Shown piece by piece: positions 42,368 through 53,875 of a stretch of 64,000 bases of DNA (its first letter is position 1; each line of letters begins with the position of its first letter). Position numbers and translations under genes: made by a program. A model generated the notes under the pieces. The model did no database searches, was not told the origin of the DNA, and saw only the letters and a list, made by a program, of their open reading frames with translations. Source of the stretch: Rikenellaceae bacterium (lineage in GTDB: Bacteria > Bacteroidota > Bacteroidia > Bacteroidales > UBA932); contig CAAGMI010000061.1 in the NCBI GenBank assembly GCA_900771005.1, forward strand, positions 60,061 to 124,060, in the 5' to 3' direction.

Positions 42368-44893
42368 ATGAGTGAAGAGGTTAAAAATCCTGAAGGCTTC
42401 AGGGGTATAATAGAACCGGTTGAAATCGACCAGGAGATGCGTACCGCCTACATCGACTATTCGATGTCGGTGATTGTCTCCAGAGCCCTTCCTGACGTAA
42501 GGGACGGCTTGAAACCGGTACAGAGGAGAGTGCTCTTCGGGATGGAAGGCTTGGGCCTCAGTTATGGCGGTCAGACAAAGAAATCAGCGAGAATAGTCGG
42601 TGAGGTTCTGGGTAAGTTCCATCCTCACGGGGATTCAAGCGTATATGATGCCATGGCGCGTCTTGCCCAGGACTGGAACCAGCGTTATCCGATGGTGGCC
42701 GGACAGGGTAATTTCGGTAGTATGGACGGCGATCCTGTGGCTGCCATGCGATATACCGAGGCTAAACTGGCCAGGATGGCTGACGATGTCCTCGGAGATC
42801 TTGACAAGGACACCGTAGATATGCAGCTCAACTTCGATGATTCTCTCGAAGAACCTACCGTGCTTCCTACGAAACTGCCTCTTCTCCTTTTGAACGGTTC
42901 TGCCGGAATCGCTGTCGGAATGGCAACGAACATGGCTCCGCACAATCTTGGCGAATGCTGTGACGCAATCTGCGCATATATTGACAATCCTGACATCAGC
43001 ACGGAAGAGTTGATGGAACATATCAAGGGTCCTGACTTCCCTACGGGTGGTATCATCATGGGGCGTCAGGGTATAGTGGATGCATACACGACGGGACGTG
43101 GAAAAGTTGTCGTAAGGGCGAAGACCGAGATCGAAGTCGCCGATAACGGCCGTGAGACAATTGTTGCGACTGAGATTCCGTATATGGTCAACAAGGCTGA
43201 GATGCTTGCACGTATCAGTGAAATGGTGCGCGACAAGAAACTCGAGGGCATAGCGGATATCAGAGACCTCAGTAACCGTGAGGGACTTCGTGTGGAGTTC
43301 CCTCTCAAGATGGGTGCGAACTCGAATGTCGTTCTCAATACACTTTTCAAATACACTTCGCTCCAGTCAAGTTTCGCCATCAACAATGTGGCCCTTGTCG
43401 GAGGGCGTCCTTATACGCTTTCACTCAAGGATCTCATCAGAAATTTCGTGGAGTTCCGTCACGAGGTTGTCGTGCGCAGGACCAAATTCGAACTTGACAA
43501 GGCACAGAAGCGTGCACATATCCTTGAAGGTCTTCTCAAGGCAATCGACGTGATCGATGAGATCATAGCTATCATAAAGGCATCCAAGACGGTTGATGAG
43601 GCCAAGACGGAACTTATCTCAAGATTCGGGTTCACTGAAATACAGGCCTCTGCCATCATCGAGATGAGACTTCGTCAGTTGACCGGTCTCGAGAAGGAAA
43701 AACTTCAGGCCGAATATGACGAACTGGAGAAATTCATCGCACGCTGCCTGCAGATTCTCGGAAGCGAGAAGGAGCAGCTTGATATCGTAAAGGCCGAATC
43801 CGTTGAGATGAAGCAGAAATACGGCGACCCTAGGCGCACGGAGATCACGCTTTCTGCGGATGAATTCAATCCTGAGGACTTCTATCCTGATGAGGATGTC
43901 GTAATAACGATCTCCCATCTGGGATACATCAAACGCACGTCCCTGAGTGAATTCCATACCCAGAGCCGCGGCGGAGTCGGGAGAAAGGCGAGCGCAACCA
44001 GGGATGAGGACTTCATCGAGCATATCTACGTGGCCAACATGCACTCTACCATGCTGTTCTTCACTCAGCAGGGAATGTGTTACAGGCTCAAGGTATATGA
44101 ACTTCCTGAAGGCACCAGAACGTCCAAGGGCCGTGCAGTCCAGAACCTTCTCAGCATCGATACTTCAGACAGCATAAAGACTTATCTCAACGCTGCATCG
44201 ATAGAGGATCCTGAATATACGGCATCACACTTCGTCACACTCGTCACAAAGAAGGGTGTGATCAAGAAGACCACGCTTGCGGATTATTCCAACAAGCGCA
44301 GCCGTAACAAGGGTATCATCGCCCTCACCATCAGGGAGGGGGACGAACTTCTTGACGCCGTGCTTACAAACGGACAGGAACAGATCATGATCGCAGCCCG
44401 CGACGGCAGGTGTGTGCGTTTCGAGGAGAATGACGTGAGGGCTCTCGGTCGAGGTGCGTCAGGTGTCCGCGGCATCAGCATAGAGGGAGATGACGAGGTG
44501 ATAGGAGTCATCACATACGATCCTGAATGCAAAGATCAGCAGAAACATACTGTGCTCGTAGTAAGTGAGAATGGCTTCGGTAAACGTTCTGATCCTGAGG
44601 ACTATAGGCTCACATCAAGAGGTAGCAAGGGCGTCAAGACGCTCAACATCACCGACAAGACTGGCAAGGTAGTTGCAATAAAGAACGTGACTGAGGACAA
44701 TGACCTTATGATCATCAACCAGTCAGGCTTGACAATAAGGATGGCGGTAACGGATATCAGAGTGTCCGGCAGGGCTACTCAGGGAGTTAAACTCATCAAT
44801 ATCCGTGAAGGGGACAGCATAGCGGCTATCTCTGCGGTGGCAAAGAGCGATGAAAGCGATACCGCCGAGCAGCAGGAGGAAACAACAGAGTAA
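42368..44893 (+). CDS. gyrA: DNA gyrase subunit A
   Basis: With GyrB it introduces negative supercoils. The 841-residue protein has the catalytic Tyr129 ([10 protein letters not shown]), the quinolone-resistance region [10 protein letters not shown] (85-94) with Ser90 and Asp94 matching E. coli Ser83 and Asp87, so no classical resistance change is visible, and the C-terminal six-bladed domain with the GyrA-box-like QSRGGVG that separates gyrase from topoisomerase IV. The end is acidic and Glu/Gln-rich. The TPR gene follows after 28 bp. Confidence 0.97.
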   Translation: MSEEVKNPEGFRGIIEPVEIDQEMRTAYIDYSMSVIVSRALPDVRDGLKPVQRRVLFGMEGLGLSYGGQTKKSARIVGEVLGKFHPHGDSSVYDAMARLAQDWNQRYPMVAGQGNFGSMDGDPVAAMRYTEAKLARMADDVLGDLDKDTVDMQLNFDDSLEEPTVLPTKLPLLLLNGSAGIAVGMATNMAPHNLGECCDAICAYIDNPDISTEELMEHIKGPDFPTGGIIMGRQGIVDAYTTGRGKVVVRAKTEIEVADNGRETIVATEIPYMVNKAEMLARISEMVRDKKLEGIADIRDLSNREGLRVEFPLKMGANSNVVLNTLFKYTSLQSSFAINNVALVGGRPYTLSLKDLIRNFVEFRHEVVVRRTKFELDKAQKRAHILEGLLKAIDVIDEIIAIIKASKTVDEAKTELISRFGFTEIQASAIIEMRLRQLTGLEKEKLQAEYDELEKFIARCLQILGSEKEQLDIVKAESVEMKQKYGDPRRTEITLSADEFNPEDFYPDEDVVITISHLGYIKRTSLSEFHTQSRGGVGRKASATRDEDFIEHIYVANMHSTMLFFTQQGMCYRLKVYELPEGTRTSKGRAVQNLLSIDTSDSIKTYLNAASIEDPEYTASHFVTLVTKKGVIKKTTLADYSNKRSRNKGIIALTIREGDELLDAVLTNGQEQIMIAARDGRCVRFEENDVRALGRGASGVRGISIEGDDEVIGVITYDPECKDQQKHTVLVVSENGFGKRSDPEDYRLTSRGSKGVKTLNITDKTGKVVAIKNVTEDNDLMIINQSGLTIRMAVTDIRVSGRATQGVKLINIREGDSIAAISAVAKSDESDTAEQQEETTE

Positions 44894-44921
44894 CTATTAA
44901 TAACTATAACCGAGAAAATTT

Positions 44922-46232
44922 ATGAAAAAGATTTTTTTGACACTGGCAGTGCTCGCTTCAATGAGCGTGGCATATGCACAGGAACAGGTAAAGAGCCTCT
45001 CCGCCGCAAAGTCTGCGGTTGAATCAGCTCAGAAGGCAGCCAACGATCCAAAGAAAGCCGCAAAGGCCGCAACTTGGATCAAGCTCGGGCAGGCACTCAT
45101 AGATGCATACAATGCACCTGCAGGAAACGCTTGGGTTGGAGCTTCAGCTCAGGAACTCATGCTCCTCAGCAGGGAGAAACCTCTCAGCGAGGAAGTTGTG
45201 GTTATCGGCGGTGCTCAGATGCGCAAGCAGGTTTTCCCTACCAGAAACTACTACATCAATGAAGCTGGTGTCCTTTCTATCATCGAGGTGACTACACCTC
45301 TTGTTGAGGATGCGCTTCCAAGAGCTCTCGAAGCATTCAAGAAGGCTTACGAATTGGATCCTAAACAGGCTAAGGTCGTTATTCCTGCAATCCAGGGAAT
45401 CGTTGAGGACCTTGCTAACGAGGCATACAACAAGTATTCTTTCCAAAAGTTCGATGAGGCATCAGCTTTCTTTGAGAAGGCATACGAGGCTTCACAGACA
45501 GATCCTTATTCTCAAATCGACACCAACTCCCTTTACAATGCTGCATTTACGGCTCATGTCGCTGAAGACCTGAACAGGGCAAAGAGCTTGTTTGACAAGT
45601 GCATCGAGCTCGGCTATTCCGGAGAGAAGGGTGAAGCTTATGCAAAGCTTGCCGAGATCTCAGGAATTCTTGGTGATAAGGAGGCTCAGAAGGATTATCT
45701 TGAGAAGGGATTCTCAAGATTCCCTGACGGACAGGCTGTTCTCGTAGGACTTATCAACTTCTACCAGGACAACAACGAGGATGAGAGCAAGCTGTTTGAA
45801 CTTCTCGACCTTGCAAAGAAGAACGAGCCGGAAAATGTATCTCTCTACTATGTTGAGGGCAACATCCGTGCAAAACTCGGTGAGATTGAGAAAGCTGTTG
45901 AGGCATATGAGAAGTGCGCTCAGATCAATCCTAGTTATGAATATGGATACATCGGAGAAGGAATCATGTTCTATGACAAGGCCGCTGAGATTCAGGAGGC
46001 TGCTCAGAACGAATTCGACGATGCCAAGTATCTTGCACTTGTAGCTGATTTCGAGAAGTCTCTCAAGGCTTGCATAGAGCCATTTGAGAAGGCATTTGAG
46101 ATTACTGCCGACAATTCAGTCAAGGTAGGTGTGGCAGAGTATCTCAAGAATGCTTGCTTCCGTTTCCGCGAGTCAGATCCTGACATGCTTGCGAAGTACA
46201 ACAAGTACAATGATTTTGTAGCCAACAACTAA
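44922..46232 (+). CDS. Exported TPR-repeat protein
   Basis: A 436-residue periplasmic protein with signal peptide MKKIFLTLAVLASMSVAYAQ and several tetratricopeptide repeats (about 125-160, 170-205, 210-250, 290-345: for example ALEAFKKAYELDPKQA and AVEAYEKCAQINPSYEYGY). It probably acts as a protein-protein scaffold; the partner is unknown. Codon use is strongly biased, which suggests high expression. It is downstream of gyrA with no visible terminator and overlaps capA-like by 4 bp on the other strand. Confidence 0.85.
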   Translation: MKKIFLTLAVLASMSVAYAQEQVKSLSAAKSAVESAQKAANDPKKAAKAATWIKLGQALIDAYNAPAGNAWVGASAQELMLLSREKPLSEEVVVIGGAQMRKQVFPTRNYYINEAGVLSIIEVTTPLVEDALPRALEAFKKAYELDPKQAKVVIPAIQGIVEDLANEAYNKYSFQKFDEASAFFEKAYEASQTDPYSQIDTNSLYNAAFTAHVAEDLNRAKSLFDKCIELGYSGEKGEAYAKLAEISGILGDKEAQKDYLEKGFSRFPDGQAVLVGLINFYQDNNEDESKLFELLDLAKKNEPENVSLYYVEGNIRAKLGEIEKAVEAYEKCAQINPSYEYGYIGEGIMFYDKAAEIQEAAQNEFDDAKYLALVADFEKSLKACIEPFEKAFEITADNSVKVGVAEYLKNACFRFRESDPDMLAKYNKYNDFVANN

Positions 46233-47281
46233 TCTTTGATTCCCGTGGCGTCTTTGACACGCTCATAGGTTTCAATCATTCTGTTGAAATCAGATTCGAT
46301 GAGCCAATCGCTTTTGCGGTTGGCCCATTTTTTAATGTGGATGACAGAATAATTGTCAGTGAACATGCCCGGAAGGGAGCACCACATGAATTCCAGTGAG
46401 GGCTCCAGCATCGCAGTCTCGTTGCTGCTCACGGCGAATTTGAGAGTGACAGCCAACTCTAGTTGCGTGTTGGCGGCGCTCATGTTGGATACTGCGTTGC
46501 CTACGGAAAATACCACCGGAACACCATTGATATGGGTCGTATCCTGCACGACGTGCGGGTGGGATCCAATTATCACGTCTGCCCCCTGCGATACCATCCA
46601 TTCGGCCCATTCCTGCTGTTCCCTGCTGTGATGAAGTTCGTATTCTTCCCCCCAGTGTGGCAGGGCGACAATGAAATCAGCGCCTCTTTCCCTCGCTTTT
46701 CTGAACATCTTCCCGACGCTGTCCCTGCTCATCATATTTATGGCAGGGCCGCCTCTCTGTGGTGAGTTCAGTCCGTAAGTGAAATTGATGAATGCCAGAC
46801 ATAAACCCTTGCAATGCAGCAACAAGGGCTCGTTCCCCACTCCGGTGTATTGGGTCCCCAGCGAATCGCGGATGCCGCTGTATATGCCGAGAGTGCGTTC
46901 CAGTCCCTCCGTACCCTTGTCGTTGATATGATTGTTCGCGAGCAGGAATACGTCAGTACCACAGTTCTGGATGTAATGAGCATAGGAATCGGGGGCAGAG
47001 AATGCCGGATATCCCGAATATGGTTCTCCTGCCAGGGTGAACTCCATATTTGCCACCGAGATGTCCGCAGATCCTATTTCCCTGCTTATGTCCCTGAAGA
47101 ACTCCCTGCAGTCGTATTCCATCTGCCTTGAGTGCATCATGACATCACCTATGATGAAGACCGATACCGTATCAGATTGCCGGCATAAAGGTTTCGGGTG
47201 AGGGATTTCATATCGGAACTGCGCTTGCAGTACCGTACAGAGCCATATGGCGGACAAGAAAAGTGTCAGTTTTTTGAGCAC
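46229..47281 (-). CDS. CapA-family (PGA_cap) metallophosphatase-like protein
   Basis: A 350-residue exported protein with a PGA_cap domain, a calcineurin-like metallophosphatase fold: IGDVMMHSR, VANMEFTL, LLANNHINDKG, VALPHWGEEY and IGSHPHVVQ carry the conserved Asp/Asn/His set. In Bacillus CapA takes part in polyglutamate capsule export; in Bacteroidota the role is not clear, and no capsule genes are near. I choose the GTG at 47281, which gives a clean signal peptide (LKKLTLFLSAIWLCTVLQAQ); the TTG at 47287 lies in the TATATTTG box (47292-47285), 3 nt before the GTG. Confidence 0.85.
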   Translation of the reverse strand: MLKKLTLFLSAIWLCTVLQAQFRYEIPHPKPLCRQSDTVSVFIIGDVMMHSRQMEYDCREFFRDISREIGSADISVANMEFTLAGEPYSGYPAFSAPDSYAHYIQNCGTDVFLLANNHINDKGTEGLERTLGIYSGIRDSLGTQYTGVGNEPLLLHCKGLCLAFINFTYGLNSPQRGGPAINMMSRDSVGKMFRKARERGADFIVALPHWGEEYELHHSREQQEWAEWMVSQGADVIIGSHPHVVQDTTHINGVPVVFSVGNAVSNMSAANTQLELAVTLKFAVSSNETAMLEPSLEFMWCSLPGMFTDNYSVIHIKKWANRKSDWLIESDFNRMIETYERVKDATGIKD

Positions 47282-47302
47282 GGACAAATATAGAGATTTA
47301 TT

Positions 47303-47332
47303 TTGTCACGGTTGAATATTTCCTTAAATTTG
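47303..47332 (+). promoter_or_regulatory. Promoter of the SPOR-M28-leuS-yitT unit
   Basis: TTG (47303-47305), a 19-nt spacer and TAAATTTG (47325-47332) match the Bacteroidota consensus; the SPOR lipoprotein ATG is 25 nt downstream. Confidence 0.76.
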
Positions 47333-47357
47333 TCCCAAATACGCCATTTGTATCACA

Positions 47358-47876
47358 ATGAAAAAAGTATTGGTTTTAGCTTCTCTGACAGCTGTGGCTC
47401 TGATGGCTTGCAGTTGTGATTTCCTGCGTAGGGCAGCCGGAAGACCGACGTCTGACGAGATTGAAGCGAAGAGGGAGTACATTCAGAAGACTGAGGCTCA
47501 GAAGAAAGTGCAGGATGAACTGCGTGCGAAGGCCGAACAATACACCAAAGACTCACTCGCGGCCTGGGATTATCTCAATACCTGCGGACGTGAGATAATG
47601 AGTTCGCGCAAATTCAACAGGATGGATTCCTCCGTTCTTGATTATGACTATTTCCTCATGGTCGGCTCGTTCTCAAATGAAAGCAACGCGCTGAAGCTTG
47701 TGTCTGAAGTCGTTGACGGGGGATACAATGCATCAACCCTGTCAATTAGACCCGGAATGACGGCTGTCGGGATATGCGGTTCGAATGACATCGTTGAATT
47801 CAGCGAAAGTCTCAAGAAAGTCGGGGACAAGCCTTTCTGCCCGTCTGATGCGTGGATTCTCGTAGTGGAAAGATGA
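47358..47876 (+). CDS. SPOR-domain lipoprotein
   Basis: A 172-residue lipoprotein: signal peptide with a lipobox near ALMACSC, a charged, probably coiled-coil stretch (about 35-70, rich in Glu/Lys/Gln), and a C-terminal SPOR-like domain (about 95-172: YFLMVGSFSNESNALKLV, ending DAWILVVER). SPOR domains bind denuded septal peptidoglycan, so a division or wall role is likely. Its stop overlaps the start of the M28-like gene (ATGA). Confidence 0.82.
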   Translation: MKKVLVLASLTAVALMACSCDFLRRAAGRPTSDEIEAKREYIQKTEAQKKVQDELRAKAEQYTKDSLAAWDYLNTCGREIMSSRKFNRMDSSVLDYDYFLMVGSFSNESNALKLVSEVVDGGYNASTLSIRPGMTAVGICGSNDIVEFSESLKKVGDKPFCPSDAWILVVER

Positions 47877-49192
47877 AAAGGATAGTCGCCATACTTCTGA
47901 TGCTTGTTCCGCTTGTATGCGCAGCCCAGTATAAGGACTACGGATACGCCGATCTTGATGACAGCGAGACTGTTTCAGCATTCAAGGAGCAAGTCGGATT
48001 CTTGTCTTCCGCTGCATTGGAAGGCCGTCTGGCCGGATCTGAAGGGGAGGCTGAGGCGGCTTTGTATTTCGAGGAGGAATTGAAGAAGTGTGGGGTCGAC
48101 GTGATATCTGCAGATGGAGGAGACGTATTCGGCATCAAGCAGGACAACGGGGATACCCTTACGTCCTGCAACGTGATAGGATTCATACCGGGTTATGACA
48201 AGAATCTGAGAAATCACTACATAGTGGTTGCGGCAAGACTTGACAATCTCGGCACATACACTGTCAACGTGAACGGAGAGCCTGTGCAGAGGATCAATTA
48301 TGGCGCCAACGGCAATGCTTCAGGTCTTTCAATGCTTCTTCAGCTGTCCAGGAAGCTCAGTACGAACAGCATACTTCTGCGAAGATCGGTAATCATAGCC
48401 GCATTCGGTTCATCGCTTCAGAGCGGGGCGGGGGCGTGGTACTTCCTGCACCGTTCGTTCAAGGACAGCGGAAACATCGACGCCATGATCAATCTTGACA
48501 TGCTGGGTACCGGATCGAACGGCTTCTATGCATTTACGGGATCCAATGCCGATATGAACCAGATGGTTCTCGCCTTGAATGAGACTCTTCAGCCGGTGAA
48601 GCCTCAGATCGTCTCGCAGGAGCCGTGTATGTCAGACCATCGTATCTTCTATGACAAGGAGATCCCGTCAGTTTTCTTCACCACCGGAATGTACCCTGAG
48701 TACAATACCTACAAGGATACCCAGGACATACTTCAGTATGAGGAGATGGAGAAGGAACTGGAATATATCTACAATTATACCTTGTCTCTTGCAAACGGCC
48801 CGAAACCGATATTCAATCCATCGGAAGAGTTGAAGAAGGTGAATGGTGGGGATAAGGTATTTGCATATTACGAATGCGACAGAGGTCCTTTATTCCTTGG
48901 ACACGCAGATCCGAATTATTTCCTGAAAGAATGGGTATACCGTTATATCAGATATCCTCAGGAAGCCGTACATAACGGAATTCAGGGAAGAGTCCTTGTG
49001 GACTTCATAATAAATGAAAAAGGCAAGGTGACGGACGTGAAGGTGCTCAGGGGCGTTGATCCCCTGCTTGATGCCGAGGCCGTCAGGGTAGTAAGTTCTT
49101 CAATTGACTGGAAGCCGGGTATTGTCAAGGGTCAGAAAGTCAAGTCGGAGATATCCCTGTACGTGGAATTCAGGTTGGAAAGAAAAAAATAA
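47873..49192 (+). CDS. M28-like peptidase (probably inactive) fused to a TonB C-terminal domain
   Basis: A 439-residue exported protein: signal peptide (about 1-19), an M28 aminopeptidase-fold domain (about 35-310) and a TonB_C domain (about 345-439: [22 protein letters not shown]). The M28 metal site is mostly lost: the HxD His is Arg122 (AARLDNLG), the bridging Asp is Gly147 (GANGNASG), and the catalytic and metal Glu-Glu are Ser181-Leu182 (FGSSLQSG). Asp209 and His256 (SDH) remain. It should therefore bind peptide or wall fragments, not cut them. ATG at 47873 overlaps the upstream TGA; leuS follows after 7 bp. Confidence 0.87.
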   Translation: MKRIVAILLMLVPLVCAAQYKDYGYADLDDSETVSAFKEQVGFLSSAALEGRLAGSEGEAEAALYFEEELKKCGVDVISADGGDVFGIKQDNGDTLTSCNVIGFIPGYDKNLRNHYIVVAARLDNLGTYTVNVNGEPVQRINYGANGNASGLSMLLQLSRKLSTNSILLRRSVIIAAFGSSLQSGAGAWYFLHRSFKDSGNIDAMINLDMLGTGSNGFYAFTGSNADMNQMVLALNETLQPVKPQIVSQEPCMSDHRIFYDKEIPSVFFTTGMYPEYNTYKDTQDILQYEEMEKELEYIYNYTLSLANGPKPIFNPSEELKKVNGGDKVFAYYECDRGPLFLGHADPNYFLKEWVYRYIRYPQEAVHNGIQGRVLVDFIINEKGKVTDVKVLRGVDPLLDAEAVRVVSSSIDWKPGIVKGQKVKSEISLYVEFRLERKK

Positions 49193-49199
49193 CAGATAT

Positions 49200-51929
49200 A
49201 TGGAATACGATTTCAAGGCCATTGAGGCCAAGTGGCAGGCATATTGGGCCGGGAACAAGACATTCAAGGCGGAGATGCAGCCTGGCAAGCCGAAGTATTA
49301 CGTACTTGACATGTTCCCGTATCCTTCAGGAGCGGGACTCCACGTGGGACATCCTCTGGGATATATAGCGAGTGACATATTCTCCAGATACAAGAGACTG
49401 AAAGGATTCAATGTACTGCATCCTATGGGGTATGATGCGTTCGGACTTCCTGCAGAGCAGTATGCTATCCAGACGGGACAGCATCCGGAAAAGACAACTA
49501 CCGTGAATATTGCAAGGTATCGTGAGCAGCTGGACAGGATAGGATTTTCCTATGACTGGGACAGGGAGCTCAGAACCTGTGATCCGGAATTTTACAAGTG
49601 GACGCAGTGGGCGTTCCTCAAGATGTTCGACAGCTGGTATGATCCTGTCGCCGACAAGGCGCGTCCTATCTCCGAATTGATCGCCAGATTTGAAAAGGAA
49701 GGTTACGGGGATGTAACGGCGCAGCAATGGGCTGAGGCATCTGAAAAGGAAAAGTCCGACATTCTGATGAATTACAGGATCGCCTACCAGGGTGAGACAT
49801 CTGTGAACTGGTGCGAAGGACTTGGGACCGTGCTTGCCAACGATGAGGTCAAGGATGGTCTTTCAGTCAGGGGCGGATTCCCTGTTGAGCAGAAAAAGAT
49901 GACTCAATGGCAGCTCAGGGTGTCTGCATATGCGGGACGTCTTTTGGATTGCCTGGACAAGCTTGAGTGGACTGATTCTCTCAAGGAGATGCAGCGCAAC
50001 TGGATAGGGAAGTCTGAAGGAACTGAGGTCGTGTTCAATACGATATGTGAGGGCAGGGAAATGCCTGTGACCATATTCACAACGAGGGTGGATACGATTT
50101 TCGGAGTGACTTTCATGGTGCTTGCGCCGGAGAGCGATCTCGTTTCGCTGTTGACATCAGCACAGCAGAAGGAAGCTGTCGATGCATACTTGAAGGAAGT
50201 CAGGAAAAAGACGGAAAGAGAGCGCATCTCGGAGACAAAGACCGTAACCGGAGTCTTTTCCGGCGCTTACGGCATCAACCCTCTTACAGGTGACAAAATA
50301 CCTATCTGGATATCTGAATACGTGCTTTCGGGTTATGGGACTGGAGCAATTATGGCTGTCCCTGCACATGACAGCCGGGATTATGCGTTTGCAAAGAAAT
50401 TCGGTCTTCCGATAATCCCTATCATCGAAGGTTGCGATGTGAGCGAATCAAGTTTCGATGCGAAGGAAGGAAAGATGTGCAACAGCGGTTTTCTCAACGG
50501 GCTTGACGTGAAACTCGCCATAGAGAAGGCGAAAGATTACGTTGAGGAGAAGGGACTCGGCCGTAGAAAGACAAACTACCGTCTCCGTGACGCCATATTT
50601 TCCCGTCAGAGGTATTGGGGTGAACCTTTCCCTATCTATTACAAGGACGGTATCCCGACACCGCTTCCGGAGTCTGAACTCCCGCTGAGGCTTCCTGAAA
50701 TTGATTCATACAAGCCTACCGGGGAGGCACCTCTCTCCCGTGCCAAGGACTGGACATACAAGGGTTATCCTCTTGAAACCAGCACTATGCCCGGATTTGC
50801 GGGATCGAGTGCATATTATCTCAGGTATATGGATCCGCGGAATGACAAAGCCCTTGTAGGCGGGGATGAGAATGCTTACTGGCGTTCCGTTGACCTGTAC
50901 ATAGGTGGAACGGAGCATGCTACCGGACATCTTATCTACTCCAGGTTCTGGAACAAGTTCCTTTTTGACCTGGGCTATGTCTGCGAGGACGAACCTTTCC
51001 GCAAGCTTGTCAACCAGGGCATGATACAGGGACGTTCGAACTTCGTCTACAGGATTGTGGGTACCAACAAATTCGTATCCTGCGGTCTCAAGGACAAGTA
51101 TGAGACTACCGAGATTCACGTGGATATCAATATCGTGCGCAACGACAGGCTGGACCTCGAAGCTTTCAGGGCCTGGAGACCCGAGTTCGCCGATGCCGAG
51201 TTCGAACTTGAGAACGGAGAATACATCTGCGGTTATGCCGTGGAGAAGATGAGCAAGAGTATGTACAACGTGGTTAATCCGGATGACATCTGTGATACCT
51301 ATGGCGCTGACACTCTCCGCCTTTACGAAATGTTCCTCGGTCCTCTAGAGCAGAGCAAACCGTGGGATACGAAAGGCATTGACGGTGTCAACAGGTTCCT
51401 CAAGAGATTCTGGAGACTTTTCTATGACCGTGACCAGTGGATAGTGACGGATGAAAAGGCTTCTGCGGAAGAACTCAAGTCATTGCACAAACTTATCAGG
51501 AAAGAGCAGGAGGATATAGAGAATTTCTCATACAATACCACCATCAGTGCGTTCATGATTGCTCTCAACGAGCTCTCGACTATGAACTGCACGAAGCGGG
51601 AGATTCTTGAACCGCTTGTCATTATGCTCAGCCCGTTCGCTCCGCATATCGCTGAAGAGTTGTGGCATGCTCTGGGACACGAAGATTCCGTGACCTATGC
51701 AAGTTTCCCTGAGTATGTAGCGGCTTATGCGGCAGAAGACAATGTAACCTATCCGGTTCAGTTCAACGGAAAAATGCGTTTCACGGTCGATTTGCCTAAG
51801 AGCGCTTCTCCGGCTGATGTCGAATCCGTCGTCAGAGCTATGGAGCAGACTCAGAAATATGTGGAAGGCCAGAATATAGTCAAAGTCATCGTTGTTCCCG
51901 GTAGAATAATCAATATCGTGCTGAAATGA
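49200..51929 (+). CDS. leuS: Leucyl-tRNA synthetase
   Basis: The 909-residue class I synthetase charges tRNA-Leu. It has HVGH at 48-51 (the HIGH motif), the CP1 editing domain (about 230-430, with [19 protein letters not shown] and [15 protein letters not shown]), and MSKS near 685 ([14 protein letters not shown]). The length suits the bacterial enzyme. The frame is open upstream, but homology sets the start at 49200 ([12 protein letters not shown]). It shares a transcript with the SPOR and M28-like genes and with the yitT pair (ATGA overlap at 51926). Confidence 0.97.
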   Translation: MEYDFKAIEAKWQAYWAGNKTFKAEMQPGKPKYYVLDMFPYPSGAGLHVGHPLGYIASDIFSRYKRLKGFNVLHPMGYDAFGLPAEQYAIQTGQHPEKTTTVNIARYREQLDRIGFSYDWDRELRTCDPEFYKWTQWAFLKMFDSWYDPVADKARPISELIARFEKEGYGDVTAQQWAEASEKEKSDILMNYRIAYQGETSVNWCEGLGTVLANDEVKDGLSVRGGFPVEQKKMTQWQLRVSAYAGRLLDCLDKLEWTDSLKEMQRNWIGKSEGTEVVFNTICEGREMPVTIFTTRVDTIFGVTFMVLAPESDLVSLLTSAQQKEAVDAYLKEVRKKTERERISETKTVTGVFSGAYGINPLTGDKIPIWISEYVLSGYGTGAIMAVPAHDSRDYAFAKKFGLPIIPIIEGCDVSESSFDAKEGKMCNSGFLNGLDVKLAIEKAKDYVEEKGLGRRKTNYRLRDAIFSRQRYWGEPFPIYYKDGIPTPLPESELPLRLPEIDSYKPTGEAPLSRAKDWTYKGYPLETSTMPGFAGSSAYYLRYMDPRNDKALVGGDENAYWRSVDLYIGGTEHATGHLIYSRFWNKFLFDLGYVCEDEPFRKLVNQGMIQGRSNFVYRIVGTNKFVSCGLKDKYETTEIHVDINIVRNDRLDLEAFRAWRPEFADAEFELENGEYICGYAVEKMSKSMYNVVNPDDICDTYGADTLRLYEMFLGPLEQSKPWDTKGIDGVNRFLKRFWRLFYDRDQWIVTDEKASAEELKSLHKLIRKEQEDIENFSYNTTISAFMIALNELSTMNCTKREILEPLVIMLSPFAPHIAEELWHALGHEDSVTYASFPEYVAAYAAEDNVTYPVQFNGKMRFTVDLPKSASPADVESVVRAMEQTQKYVEGQNIVKVIVVPGRIINIVLK

Positions 51930-52864
51930 GCGGAAAAGTCCTGAAAACCATATCAGAGTATGCAATCCTCACTGTCGGGTGCTTCATCTTTGCGCTTGCC
52001 TGGGAAGGATTCGTCATACCGAACAATATGTCCAGCGGTGGCCTGATGGGATTGTGTACCATAATACAGTATGCTACTGACGGGCTCCTGCCCGCTTCCA
52101 TGATGTATATGGCATTCAATGTGATTCTGCTTCTGTTTGCATTTTTTGCAATGGGGCTAGGCTTCGGCATAAGGACAATATATTGTATCGCTTTGACCAC
52201 GGTAATGATGGGTGGCATAGAGGGGATTCCCGTATTGCATGCAATTGAGGGTCAGTTCTTCTACATCAGGGATCCGGTGCTGGTACCGCTTCTCGCCGGA
52301 CTTCTCGAAGGACTTGCTCTGGGTATGGTGTTCAAGTATCAGGGCAGCACTGGGGGAATGGATATCGTGGCGCTTTTTGTCAACAAACACTGGCCAATAT
52401 CAACCGGAACGTTTTTCCTTATTTCCGATTTCATCATCATCACCTCCATTATTTTCCTTCCGGGAAAAGTGTTCGGAGACATGGTTTACGGTTACCTGAT
52501 GATGCTGGCTTCGTCTTTCATGATAGATTTCATCACAGTGGGCGGCAAGTCTTCCGTGCAGGTGCTTGTATTTTCGCAGAATTACGGGATAATAGCAGAC
52601 CACATCATAAATAATCTGGACCGTGGCGTCACTCTGGTTCAGGCGAAAGGATGGTACAGCAAGGAGGAGAAGCCTGTCCTGCTGATCATAGTCAGGAAGA
52701 AGCAGTTGTTCGAGGTGACGAAACTGATAAAGTCCGTGGATCCGAAGGCATTCGTGTCGGTTTCCCAGGCAAGCAGCGTATATGGAGAAGGTTTTGAAGA
52801 AATCAAGGTCGGTATAACCAGAAAAAAGAATCATGAAGCAAACAAACAGGACCGTATTGCATAA
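51926..52864 (+). CDS. YitT family membrane protein (first of a tandem pair)
   Basis: A 312-residue inner-membrane protein: about six membrane segments in the YitT_membrane (DUF161) domain (about 10-210, with [19 protein letters not shown] and [17 protein letters not shown]) and a cytoplasmic DUF2179 domain at the C-terminus (about 225-300, [19 protein letters not shown]). Function is unknown; a transporter role is often supposed. Translationally coupled to leuS by ATGA and overlapping the next gene by 32 bp. Confidence 0.88.
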   Translation: MSGKVLKTISEYAILTVGCFIFALAWEGFVIPNNMSSGGLMGLCTIIQYATDGLLPASMMYMAFNVILLLFAFFAMGLGFGIRTIYCIALTTVMMGGIEGIPVLHAIEGQFFYIRDPVLVPLLAGLLEGLALGMVFKYQGSTGGMDIVALFVNKHWPISTGTFFLISDFIIITSIIFLPGKVFGDMVYGYLMMLASSFMIDFITVGGKSSVQVLVFSQNYGIIADHIINNLDRGVTLVQAKGWYSKEEKPVLLIIVRKKQLFEVTKLIKSVDPKAFVSVSQASSVYGEGFEEIKVGITRKKNHEANKQDRIA

Positions 52865-53798
52865 GTCAATACTCACTTCCATCAAGGAATATTCCCTGAT
52901 TACTCTCGGAATACTGATATTCGTGGTGGGATGGACTGTCTTCCTGCTGTCCAACAACCTTATCGGAGGCGGGGTTACAGGTATAGCGTCAATCATCCAG
53001 TATGCCACACACGGAGTAATCAAGGCGGGATATACCTATTTCGTCCTCAATGTCGTCCTGATCGTTGCCGCCATCATCATTCTTGGTAAAGGATTCGGCG
53101 GAAAGACCATTTATGCCACGATCCTGGCTTCCGTAGGACTCAATATGTGCCAGACCCTGATACCTCAGGACATAATCCAGGCGCTTGCCATTGACAACGG
53201 GAAACTTATGAGCACAATCATGGGCGGAATTTCAGTGGGCGTGGGAATCGGCATCACCATGAATCAGGGGGGCAGTACCGGAGGTACCGATATAATTGCC
53301 CTTATCGTGAACAAATACCGCAACGTATCTCCCGGACGCATGATTCTGGCCATTGACGTGCTCGTTATCCTGTCATCGATGCTTGTCCCGTCATATACTT
53401 CGACCGGGGACCTCGTGCCTTGGACGGAAAAGATAACTACAGTGGTATATGGTTTCATCCTAATCGCACTCTGCAGTACCGTGCTTGATCTGTACCTGTC
53501 AGGCTCAAGGCAGTCCGTCCAGCTTTTCATTCTTTCCGAAAAGCACGCAGAGATAGCGGATGCCATCACAAACGAGCTCCACAGGGGTGTGACTGTCCTC
53601 AACGGCAAGGGTTGGTATACCAAAAAGGATACTGAAGTGGTGATGGTGATTACAAGAAAGACAGACCTTAATCTTTTCCTCAGATATATCAAGGCTATAG
53701 ACCCGAATGCCTTTCTTTCCGTGTCTTCTGTAACGGGGGTATACGGCAAAGGTTTTGACTCCATAAAAACCCCAAAGAAAAAAGCCGTAAAGAAATAG
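52833..53798 (+). CDS. YitT family membrane protein (second of a tandem pair)
   Basis: A 321-residue paralogue of the preceding protein, with the same layout: membrane domain (NNLIGGGVTGIASIIQYAT, MNQGGSTGGTDIIALIVNK) and DUF2179 domain (RGVTVLNGKGWYTKKDTEV), ending in a lysine-rich tail. It differs throughout at the sequence level, so the duplication is old. The two may form a heteromeric complex. Last gene of the unit; a strong terminator follows at 53822. Confidence 0.88.
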   Translation: MKQTNRTVLHKSILTSIKEYSLITLGILIFVVGWTVFLLSNNLIGGGVTGIASIIQYATHGVIKAGYTYFVLNVVLIVAAIIILGKGFGGKTIYATILASVGLNMCQTLIPQDIIQALAIDNGKLMSTIMGGISVGVGIGITMNQGGSTGGTDIIALIVNKYRNVSPGRMILAIDVLVILSSMLVPSYTSTGDLVPWTEKITTVVYGFILIALCSTVLDLYLSGSRQSVQLFILSEKHAEIADAITNELHRGVTVLNGKGWYTKKDTEVVMVITRKTDLNLFLRYIKAIDPNAFLSVSSVTGVYGKGFDSIKTPKKKAVKK

Positions 53799-53821
53799 AA
53801 ATTGTATTTTGTACCCCATAT

Positions 53822-53869
53822 AATACCTCCCGCGCAGGCTAGTTTGCGCGGGAGGTATTGTTTAATTTT
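53822..53869 (+). terminator. Strong terminator after the leuS-yitT unit
   Basis: A perfect 15-bp inverted repeat, AATACCTCCCGCGCA (53822-53836) and TGCGCGGGAGGTATT (53845-53859), has an 8-nt loop and is followed by GTTTAATTTT. The T-tract also contains the TAATTTTG box of the next gene. Confidence 0.92.
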
Positions 53870-53875
53870 GCCGGC

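Noticed and set aside
51926..53798. yitT pair as one duplicated gene from assembly error
   Set aside because: The two proteins differ throughout at residue and base level, so they are true paralogues.
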